Positions 53,900-64,000 of a DNA stretch of 64,000 nt are shown piece by piece (position 1 is the stretch's first letter; each line of letters starts with the position of its first letter). The stretch is taken from the NCBI GenBank assembly GCA_029204225.1, contig CM055092.1, positions 87,408,537-87,472,536 on the forward strand, read 5' to 3'. The notes under the pieces were generated by a model. That model made no database searches. It was not told where the DNA came from and was given only the letters and a program-made list of their open reading frames with translations. The stretch comes from Diphasiastrum complanatum. Lineage: Eukaryota; Streptophyta; Lycopodiopsida; Lycopodiales; Lycopodiaceae. A program made the position numbers and the translations under genes.

Positions 53900-56800
53900 A
53901 AGTAAATTCCATGGCTAACTAGAAATTTCACAAATATTTTATATACAACATGATTAAAAGTTCTTTATTGGGTGTGGTAGGTTCACCCATTGCCTCATAA
54001 TAAGCCCCAAGTTTATTATATTTATTGCTTAATCATAGGTTCATGAAGAAAAAGGAAGCGCCTGTGACCTCACATAATGGAAATTTGTGTTCCTGCCCTT
54101 TGTTTTAAACTTTCTTTACATGCACCTTTCCAGATATGGAGTGTGCATGTAAAAAATTAAATGCCCCAGCACATCCACTTTCAAGAAACTCCTTATGTTT
54201 CCTTTGTTTTCCTTATGTTTTCTTATGTTTCAGGGTTATTCCTCTTTGATGACAGAAAGTTTCTTACTAATAGGAAGTTAAATGGCAACAATTCACTCAC
54301 AAAGAGGATTGCTACATGTGCTATCTGTATGCGCCGTAAACACAGACTAATGCCACTTCCACAATCCTACGAAGAAAAACTATATCAAACCAACAGCCAA
54401 AATTTACAGGTCCAGATCATTACTCATCAACATCGATATCAAACCCGGTTCAATTGCAACATTTCCAGGTTCTAACTTCTAACAGTCGGCTGTGCTTCTT
54501 GCACGGTAATCCACAATTATCTACGCATTCGGTCGTAGTTTCGCGATAGAGATCTCCTAAGCTGTTCTTGTGACAACGAGAAATAAAATGAACTTGAACT
54601 CGTTCCGCCCAGCCATGTAACAGAATGATGTTAATGAATGCGTGCTTGTTATGATGCAATACATATTCCTAAACTTACTATCTATCAACCAAATATATCC
54701 AAAATCTACCGGTAACTGCAACGTCACTTCAACTTCACAACATCGAATCTTCCTCATACGATATTTAGGGAAAATTTCAAAGTACGTTCATATATCGTAA
54801 TGCACCTGTGGACAAAAGGTAAACTTCCAAATTTGTATACTTTAACCAAAAGATAGATACTACCGCTTTGTGAATCTCGAAAATGAATATCAAACATTCA
54901 ACGTTATTTGCTACTAAAATTCACTCGGATCCTCCTATTTTTCTATCAAATTATACAATTTATAATGAGTCTGAAAAAACTTGCAAGACGAATGCTACTC
55001 GTATCAAGTAGAGTTTAAATGACAAGCTATAGACACAATGTCTTGAAATTTTCCTCCATAGTCGTTGCAAACATTTACTCGTTGAGCAACTGCTCTCGTC
55101 TTAATTACCAACTCAAATGGCAAATGATTTTGAGATGGGAACAAGGGAACCTGGAAACATGACGGTGGTACGGAAACAGCCATATGTAGCATAAAAATAA
55201 CTGCAGGTTCATTCGAAGCCTAACAAACTTATATACATAGAACGAAGAAAATTGCTGGTGCCTGGTACGTTCAAGTTACTGGATTTACATAAGACGTGCT
55301 CAAACTTCAAATGCGAAGGCTCAAGGAGTAGTTTTTGGACGAGGAAACAGGAAACATGACAAGGAGTCAGGTTTCATGTACTCGAGTAGAATCACTACTG
55401 CCTAGATTCCCCTGTTTCCATCCAAAACCGGACACCAAAGGTTAGAGATGGACCAGTACGGGTAAAAGTTGCGTACGCGGGCCTGACGATTCGTCGGATC
55501 AGCAATTTACCGATATGAACGACTTTGCTCGTAGGAATAGCAGTGAAAAAGACTTGTAGGCAACCTCGTCAGTTTTCCTTCACAACGAATGAATGAATCA
55601 AAGGTGTCGGAGAAAGTACCGCAATGAGAGCAATGTGAAAGATTTAAAAGAGCAAAGAGCTCTATGGTGATTTGTACAGTCTATACTTCGCATCTAATAA
55701 TACCAGCTATTCCTGGATAGTCATGGCATATCAGTTTTCATAACACTTATCAAATTCAAAGGCAAATGTACTCAACTTTTCAAACTAACGTATAAAACGA
55801 TAATAAATCCAAAGTCGATGCTCACCACATACTTCTTCACGCCCAATTCACGTGAAAGAAACGGAGCTTTCTGCAATGAATGTGCAATAGACAGCCTGTT
55901 AAGCCAAATTTTCATCACCAATAAGAAGATGAGATGAAGTAGGATGACATTATCAACAAAAACAACGACACCATAGAATGCAAATTGCTGATATTATGAT
56001 TTATTGAAGAGGCCACTTACTTTTTAACTTTTAAGGTACTGTTTCATGTGTTCCTACCACAATATAATGAAACCTTACATGACATGCAACTCTTAACCAG
56101 ATACAAAAACGAATGTATTATGAGTAACGATCTTAGAAAATGACATAAATGGAAAACTGAATGCAGGTTTGCAAAACTGATTTCTTGGAACATGGCAAAT
56201 AACAAGGATTACTATGCGAGAGAGGGAATCGGATTTCTCGCCCATGATCCATGTTATGAAATCAGATACGATATAGGATACCTGACTAACCATTCACATC
56301 AAAGCGAAGTGGTCTACTTCGGAAGGCAGAAAAAACACATTGCAGAAGAGATAAATATTAAAGAGAGAGCTAATGAATAACTGAACAACTGAATGAAGTG
56401 ACTGCTTACGTCGATAGACAATTTGACCGTAACGTAGAGATGGACAGAAGAGGCGCGCCTTCTGGAAGATATTGATCAAGCTACGAATTGAAACGACCAG
56501 TTCAACTTGGTATTACCGGCAGGAAGGGTGGCTTTTGATATATCACCTAAACCTGCAGGTAACGTATCATTCTAATAGATTTCAGCTTCTCAGCATCAGT
56601 ACTGCTTATAAGATATCTGGAAAAATGGCAATTCACACATATCAGTAATATTGCAATAGTCCAGTTTGTCATATTTTCGTCTAAACCACCAAAGCTATCG
56701 CAGCGATTGCCTTCCATGCAGCACGTGTCTGTGTTTAATGAAACAGTCTGGACTCTGGAGATAATGCTTCCGGTCTAAATAAGACATTAATTTTTATTCA

Positions 56801-59640
56801 ACGCAAATGATATGCCCAAGATAGAATTTTCGTTGATCTGTACCTGTTTAGTGGTTTCAAATGAAATCGCTGAGCAATTATTGCTGTCGTTTAAACTTGT
56901 TGAGCAATTGGTATCTGAGTTCGAGTTGGAAACAAGGGAACCTGGAAACGTGATGTTCTTACCAGAAACATTGAGATTTATTTGAGAATGACTTCTCGTT
57001 CTAAGGCCAACTTATACAGGACATAGCATCAAGCTGTTAATAACACCGAAGGTAAACTCAAACTGGTAGATGTAACAAAGAACGTAAGGTCATTGAATGG
57101 TTTGAGGATGTAGAAACCTGTGGTTTCTGTTTTCATCTTAGGTGAAATTAATCGCCACGGTCTAGATTCCCCTGTTTCCATTCAAAACCGGACACCAAAG
57201 GTTAAAAAAGACGTGTAAGCGGCCTCGGTATTCTTCGCAGTGAAGATATTAACTCCTCAAGAATCACTCGGTTCGTAGAAGTACCAGCGAAAGATACGTG
57301 TATGCAGGCTCCTCAGTTTTCCTCAAAACGAATTTATAGATTGAAATGTTTGAGATTAACCACATGGCGGAAACGATTTGGCAAACCAAGCAACAATATG
57401 TAAAAACAGTATACTTGAAATGCAAGCGCTCTCTCTAAGGGACACTTATGCAAAGACAAAAAATGATCAAACCAGCTGTGAAATTGTGGCACCAAAGTTG
57501 TCAATTGTTTAACTCAAACGAAACCCTTAAATAGATTTTATGGTTTGAAAGGTGATCTTACCGTAGTTTTGGCATGACGGTTCAAACTTCAACCAATGTT
57601 CCTCAACTGCAAAAGTGTTAAGAGATTCACCGTGCTACAAAGTAAGACTCGCTAACTTTCACCTTGAAATGCTACCTAATTCACCCCTTTATAGAGATTT
57701 CACGTAGCTTTCAGCTTGAAATGCAATGTCAGCATTTCACCCTTCAAATGTAGAGGGTTACCACATGGCTCACATGTTAGTTATTTTTCTTGTTGCATGT
57801 CCCCATGGCTCACAGGTTACTTATTTTTCTTGCTGCACCTTCATAGAATTGGCTTCTATATGCAAAAATTTACATAATTTTCAACTTTGTATGCTACGTT
57901 TTTTGTGGCAATCTATTTAAAATCACTAGCTTCACAGATTTCAATGAGAAGGCCACGCTAAGACTGGGCCATGAGCTTTCCAAGTATAGCCCTGTCCAAA
58001 GGGCTATGTCCCATATCCAGCTCACATCTTGGACAATGGAGAAACCACTATTATCAAAATCTAGGTTGGACCATAACTTCATCTCTTAGAATACGATCTA
58101 CCCTTTGACTAACTCATCCTTTTGTTAACTAGAGAAACTCACGATGCTCTAAGTTCCTCTAACTTATGTTTAAATTTCAATTAATTAAATGGTCTGTATG
58201 TAACGTGCTCCTAACTCGAGTGAATGGGTTATCGTTCACTAGTCTTTTGGTTCGCAAAGAACCTACAAAGCTCAACAACCAATCTATAACCTTCATATTT
58301 AAAAATCAGTTTAAAAGCTAGAAAAATACAACTTCATCTTGAAGTAAAATGTGAAAATTATCAAGCAGATTTAGCTACAATATAGGCCTTTTTTTGTGAA
58401 CCCAGCAATGTTCACTAGCCACAACTACAAAGTCTAACGGTCAATACATCAGCGAATCAACCTTAATTTTGTCACCCTCCAAAAATGATAATTATATACA
58501 CATTCTCAGTCAAACTAAGAAGAAACTGATGAAAGTTGAATATTGGAAAAAGGAAAAAACTAGGCGGGTAGGAACTTGGAACTAAAGTTTAAAACTTTAA
58601 GCATGCCGTTGAAAAGAGAACTTTAAAAACTGGAAAAGGTTCTGTTACCTGTAAATTATTCTTCGCTACGTCACACCAGGACTGCACATTTGCTAACCGC
58701 AAAAGCCATGGACGGTGTTGTAGGTGATGCAACAAGTTTTTATTTTTCAATGCTGGCGTGAGGTTCTGTAGAGCTAGTGCCTTTGAAGTGTATAAGTTTA
58801 GAGACTACGTCACGATTGCACAATCAATTTACGGTGGAAAGCGTTCAAACAACTTCAAACTGTTACTTCACTGTGCTACTGCGCCTCTATTAGTAGACAA
58901 TACTATGTATGCACAATCAATTTAAGGTGGAAAGCCTTCAAACTGTTCGGTGCTACTGCTCTATTAGTAGACAATACTATGTATGTAGCTTCTAATTTAG
59001 AAAGCCAACAAAAAGATGTTTTTTAGTATCTAGATATACGAAACACAAGTAACTACTAACATAGTAAGTTCCAAGTAACATCACATTGTCACAAAAACAC
59101 AGCTTATACTACAATTGTCAAGTGATCAGAAATAGAAGCATCCCAAGATCTGCAAAGGACAACAAAGAAAAGTAAAATGGTAGACCTATGCAGACGCCAT
59201 ACAATGGCATCGGAAATCGTTGATAGGTGATGTGTTTAGAGTCTAGACTTTAGACCATACGAAACGCCAGGTGTAATACTATGTACGTTTCACTCAAAAA
59301 ATTAAACCAAGCTTCAAAATTGACTGATCCAAGAGAGTCATCCAAGTCCACAACTCACCAGTCACGACAGACAACCTCCAAACCACAAAACAAGTTAACA
59401 ACCATTCCTTGACAAAAACAAAATCACCGAAACTGGAAATTCTAAGTTCAAAATGCAGAATAAACTAAAACACGGCATATCGCTGTCGAGTTTTATATAT
59501 AACTCGATCACGTATAAATATAAAAACTTGTCAAACACAAAACGGCCTAAGCCCAAAAGTGAAATGAAAGTAGAAAACGCAAAAGAATGACCGAAAGAAG
59601 AAATTGCACATCTTCTACTCAAACGGATCGCGGATTTTTT
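53900..59640. other. No assignable gene; diverged duplication
   Basis: No frame above about 105 codons and no known domain. Segments around 55080-55620 and 56898-57350 are diverged direct repeats. Both contain ACAAGGGAACCTGGAAAC and TAGATTCCCCTGTTTCCAT followed by CAAAACCGGACACCAAAGG. A 40-bp unit is tandem at about 57765-57844. This may be intron or flank of a host gene, which I cannot show. Confidence 0.45.
58818..58985. repeat. Tandem duplication, 93-bp unit with deletion in the second copy
   Basis: Both copies begin GCACAATCAATTTA and end TAGTAGACAATACTATGTAT. The second (58911-58985) lacks about 18 bp from the middle. Confidence 0.88.
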
Positions 59641-60300
59641 AACGCTTCACAGAGGTAGGTGTCCGAGTCCCGACGAAGCTCAGCCTAAGGACTCAGGAGT
59701 CAGGCCAGGGCTTGCAGGCTATATGTACTGGCACAGCAAGCGATACGAAGAAAAAGGGGAGAGGAATGAGTATGGAAAGTGTAGACGTGTAGACCGTAGT
59801 CGCGCGTCCAATCGACGAAAACAAACAGCAAATTTCGAGGGCACGAGGACATACCGATAAAGCAAACGTAACAAATCTAGCCGCTATGGTTTAGCCTCGT
59901 GGGCTAGAGTATTTGGGAACGTATATTCACACAATGGGATACAGGTCATTTTAGTACAGCCGATGGTGACCCTCCAAACATCTGAGAACACATATCGTGC
60001 CTCCTTGTACCCTGCAAGCTCTTTTATGAACACGTCTCGTGCCTCCATGTACCGTCTTAATTCCTTTGTCCCCTTTAGGCTTTACTTCTAGTTTTACTAA
60101 TTCTTTGCTTCCTTTAGAGATTGTCAAATTGTAGGCACAATTGGGGGTAGGCAGGGGGAGGGGGAAGGGGAACGGTCCTGGGAGGACCAATGCCCGAAGC
60201 CGGCGGGAGCCCGAGTAGGGCAGAAACGACCGAGGGGAAGAGAGTTGGCTTCCCCTACATAATGTCAATGGCGAAGGTGGACGCTGTGGACGTCGGTTTT
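59640..60300. other. GC-rich island, no recognised gene
   Basis: Markedly higher GC and CpG than the surroundings, with a purine-rich GGGGGAGGGGGAAGGGG run near 60155. The minus frame 60268-59951 shows no domain. It could be a promoter or first exon of a host gene. Confidence 0.35.
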
Positions 60301-61981
60301 TTTTTCACATTTATAATGCAATTTTTTTTACACTTTTGTTGTTTGGTGGAATGTGCATGTGAACAACCAATGACAAGATGCCACATAGCACATTCCATCG
60401 GAAAGCTCATGTGTTATGTGTCAACATTTGATTGGCTGATTATGAGAAGAATGATCACCTAAAATTTTGGTTGTAAATCCACATGAACATTGTGTGGGGG
60501 GAGAGGTGCCTCCAAAATACAAAGGAAATCCGAGCACTTGGCATTACGGTGTAACCTTCACAAGGCAGACTTTTGAAGAAGGGACTCCACTGTCATCGTC
60601 CAAACTTCAAATTTGTTTATAAAAGTTGTCCACCACTAAATGACAATAACACTACACAAATAGGAAAAATCTACATATGTATGGGCATAAAAGAAATTCT
60701 TCAATGGTATATATCTTTGGATGTTTAACGTCACTGGCAAATTTAACTAGCTCCCCAGCTTGATTTTAGTAGTTTGATCCAAAAACATGTGCATTTCTAT
60801 CCCCCATTGAGAGCACTATATTTATCTTATCCAATGGCAGTTTGGTTCACGTGAAAATTGATAATTTTTTAGTCTACAAAGAAAGTAAATAGTTGCACCA
60901 CAATTTATACCAATTTGTTCGCTAATTTGTTACATATTTACAAATCTTCTTATCGCGACAGACACTTAGTTAAAGTTATGAGTAGCATGCATCAGTCCAC
61001 AATGTTTTGAATCATGTTGTTTTGTTCATGTTCATAGATAATTGATTGTAAATCAATATGTCGAGTTAGTATGGACTATTGGCATCACAAGTACATGATT
61101 CCAATTATAACATGCAAAGAATCATGAATTCTTGTTCCAAATCCTCCCGTAAACTTGCATGTTAGGAACATAAGGTGGAGTTGCAGTTGCTTCTACTTTA
61201 ATTTTGTGAGAAAAATTAAGCTATGAATGTAAGTAGAGACCAATCCCCTCCTTGGAACTGTTATTCTTTGCAAGAGTCTGTGTAAGGCTGTGGAAGAGTT
61301 GTGTGTTGCATGTCTACAACCATGGATTATATTTCCCTGCAATGGCAGCACCAAAAATGGAGTTGAAACGTTATGGTCATTGGCACCAGCAATGGTGGTC
61401 GTTGGATTAGAGGAGTTCTCAATATCAAAAAGACCCTTTAAGGAATGCCATGTAGGATATAGAAAAATATCAAAATAAAAAAAAACAATATTGTTTATTT
61501 GCTTGTCCCCACCACTCTCGAGGCCTCCCCAACTCCCAATGATCTAACCACAGTGTCTATACTCATAGTTAAGAACTGTTAACAGTTCGCAGTTTAACTT
61601 GACTAAATTCAAAAATATTTTCTCCATTGGTTACGAAAAGGGCAATATTTTCACTGGATCTAGAATATGACCGCCATCCCCAAATTCGAATCAGGAAAAA
61701 TTGCAAAATGTTTACATTTGCATTCCTTCCATGAGAATGGAAATATGGGTGCCATCTCCAATTATGAACGCCATCATCACTTTGGAATGAAAATATGAGC
61801 GCCAACTACCTATTGGAATGAAAAAAGAAGCAGCATTTCCAAATTTGAATCAAGCATACAAGCATGGAGATTGGATTGATCCTACCTAGTATATAATATA
61901 ATCAAAGATGAGTATTTTGTTTTGCTTCATAGAATATGGTCATAGTACTTTGATGCAACTGATTACTCTATTATTTTTTTT
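60301..61981. other. No recognisable gene
   Basis: AT-rich, short frames only. It immediately precedes the second DDE-like gene. Confidence 0.5.
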
Positions 61982-63578
61982 ATGATGACATTGTATCATC
62001 TACATGTGGATATCCCTATTGATTTGGCACCTTTGCAGAGAAGAGGAGGCAAAGGAATTCAAATATCTGCTGAGGATCGTTCTCGTTACAAGGCAGAAGG
62101 AAAAAAAAACTTGGATTTGTGGATAGAAGGAAAAAAAAAAACTTGGTTCTTCAATAACTCATTTAGTTACATGGATATGCAATGGGCATAGTGGATTACT
62201 AGGATATTGTGAAAGATTGCAGAACCATGGAAGACAACTATATATGAATAAAGTTTACTTTTTAGAAGGTGAGTTGATTTGGATATCCTCTTATTGTCAG
62301 AATAGAGATTGTCATCTCCAAAAGACGTTAGAAGAAAATGAACAACTTAAAAAAAATAATGAATCATTACAGAAGATAGCAATCAATATCAAATCAGAAC
62401 TAGAGCAAATGCAATCAGTCTTACAGTCTATTCGTATTGAAAACTTACAATTATTGAAGGATGTGGATTTGGCAAAGAAGAAGGCTGAAAGTAAGAAGCA
62501 AAAGCGACAAAGTTACAAGGATATTCAAACGCTTTCAAAAGGAGGTTATCGAAATAGAAGGATCTGTGCATTCAAGTAAGCATATTCTGAATTTTGCAAG
62601 TTTTTCAATGACATTTGGATTTAATTTCAGCTATGGTGATATTCTGTTAACTATCTATTTTTTTTGCAGATCTGCATTAGTAGCTCCTCGGAATATTAAA
62701 GACAATGCTTCACTAGGAATGTCATTGGGCACAATATTGACTTGCAAATCCACTGAGCGTATCATGATGAACAATAGGATTTCAAATGTAAAGTGTAGAA
62801 TAGTAGAGTCTTTGATGGTGGACATTCAAAAAAATTTAGATAAGACTATAGTTCAGGGTGCTTATGATTTTGTAGGTATTAGCAGGGAAGCATATGCAAC
62901 AATGTTTAAACTAATTAGAGAAGCTTTTAAGCAAGTTCAAATTAGAAAAGTCCCAATCCCTAGGACATATCACTTGAAGAAAGAGAGGGATACATTAAAC
63001 ATAGGTATGCATAAGATCACTGGAACTCCATTTCATATTGAGATGTATGAAACTGATGGAAAATCGATATTCTATAATTCATCAAACAATTTATTTGTTG
63101 ATCTAAATTACTTGCTGAGATACATCGTCACATTCTATGATATACCTATGAAAAGGTGAATGGCAAAATAATCATAGTACTTAAGCTAGATGAGTCAGAA
63201 ATTGTGAAAGGGCAGAAGATGGAGAGGGTTAGTATAACTCTCATGAATGGTGCTCTATCGCAAACATAGAACCAAGAAGATTTCAAATTCAGTGTCCAGT
63301 CAGAAAATGATATATGGTGGTTGGCAGCGTTTCAGGTAACTAGCCTCATTATTACATTACATTCATTAAATAGTATTAATACATTTTAAACTAATTCTGA
63401 TTAATTCTTTGGATAGGTGCTAAAAGAGGATCATCATATATTATCATGGATATTCTCAAGGACATCTTATCCTAGGATCATCAAGGACCATATGGATGAA
63501 AGACTTCTCAATGTTCCAGGAATTGGAGACTTCAATGTTTCATGGCACTTAGCAGGTGATTTGAAAACATTGAACAAA
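61982..63578 (+). pseudogene. DDE transposase-like gene, copy 2, cut by a copia LTR
   Basis: Same order as the gene at 10628: DLAPLQRRGGK start, a poly-A frameshift near 62140, CNGHSGLLGYCERL, coiled coil, basic end. The exon 1 donor is in the same codon phase (GCATTCAA then GTAAG) and the acceptor TTTGCAG lies near 62670. Then SALVAPRNIKDNASLGMSLGTIL, a frameshift near 63160, LKLDESEIVKGQK, FSVQSENDIWWLAAFQ, an intron at the same codon, VLKEDHHILSWIF and WHLAGDLKTLN. There, at 63578, gene sequence stops and an LTR starts. The first two catalytic Asp candidates are conserved with copy 1. The Cys pair, LH and Glu lie beyond the break. Confidence 0.6.
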
Positions 63579-64000
63579 TGATCAATAAGAGTGATTGGTA
63601 GCTTGGGATCTTGATCTATATCAAGACTAGCATCCAATTCTAGCTTCTACTTGACAATTTCTAGTGATCCAAGCAAGAACAATAAAAAAGGGATGATCCA
63701 AAGGCTTCACATGTGTGAAGTACAGCAGGTGTACGGCAGCTATTATCAAAAAATATGTTTACTAAAGAAATTCCAAGCATTCATCCACAAAGAATTAGTT
63801 TAAGAGAGTGAAAACACAATGATAGCTCCCAAATCAATGTTTCTCAAGATTAACCTCACAATGGATTCATCATGGATCAAGTACACAATCATCATAATCT
63901 CTCTCTAGGCTGCTTCCAACACGTGTGGGATAGCTCATTGTACTCATCCATATCCACTTTGGATAAGATCTATCTAATTTGCCACATCATTCATTGGTGG
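63579..64000 (-). repeat. copia-type LTR, start of an element leaving the window
   Basis: Begins TGATCAATAAGAG directly at the break in the DDE-like gene. It contains CTTCACATGTGTGAAG (63705-63720) and AACACGTGTGGGATAG (63919 onward), as in the copia LTRs elsewhere in the window. The rest lies outside. Strand is inferred from similarity of layout to 204-1069. Confidence 0.6.

Noticed and set aside
59951-60268. A 105-codon minus ORF in the GC-rich island as a host gene
   Set aside because: Composition explains the open frame; no start context, domain or splice signal supports it.

Overview
The window is nuclear DNA of a land plant (or close streptophyte relative) with a large, AT-rich, retrotransposon-packed genome. 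The support is several Ty1/copia elements with plant-type initiator-tRNA-Met primer sites, Ty3/gypsy elements of the Tat/Athila kind, GT-AG introns, and almost no host coding sequence. No lineage marker narrows the organism further. Nearly every reading frame that can be identified belongs to a mobile element, and most are broken.

Layout: 1-203 and 6513 to about 9900 are two halves of one decayed gypsy element on the minus strand, split by a nearly complete copia element (204-6512, flanked by the 5-bp duplication TATCC). 10628-16110 is a gene cluster unlike an LTR element: an intron-containing DDE-transposase-like gene, an unknown two-exon gene on the opposite strand, and an intact histone H3-like gene with a long C-terminal tail, followed by a decayed Ulp1-like (SUMO-protease fold) region. 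17.4-24.3 kb holds two copia derivatives. One has an RT that has lost its catalytic YVDD. The other carries gag and protease but has a novel long ORF where integrase and RT should be.

27.2-38.8 kb is a mosaic of gypsy gag, copia pol fragments, two gypsy LTRs in opposite orientation, a copia gag, and a tRNA-derived short retroposon with a 16-bp target duplication. 39.99-43.62 kb is a second, more decayed relative of the 14 kb gene: on the minus strand an H3-like fold runs into an exon-split Ulp1-like domain, next to an unknown convergent gene. 43.8-47.4 kb is an internally deleted copia element with an intact 495-codon gag-protease ORF. 47.5-61.9 kb is mostly non-coding: a promoter-like block with four CACGTG boxes, a 1.7 kb T-rich tract, a copia 3' end, degenerate 30-bp repeats, hairpins and small tandem duplications. 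61982-63578 is a second copy of the DDE-like gene, cut by a copia LTR that runs to the window end.

The most unusual content is the family formed by the DDE-like genes and the H3/Ulp1-like genes. I read them as remnants of a previously unfamiliar intron-containing DNA transposon, or a captured host module, encoding a DDE recombinase, a histone H3-like protein fused or adjacent to an apparently inactive Ulp1 fold, and one or two unknown proteins. The sequence supports each domain call to a different degree. The joint element is inference, because no terminal repeats were found.
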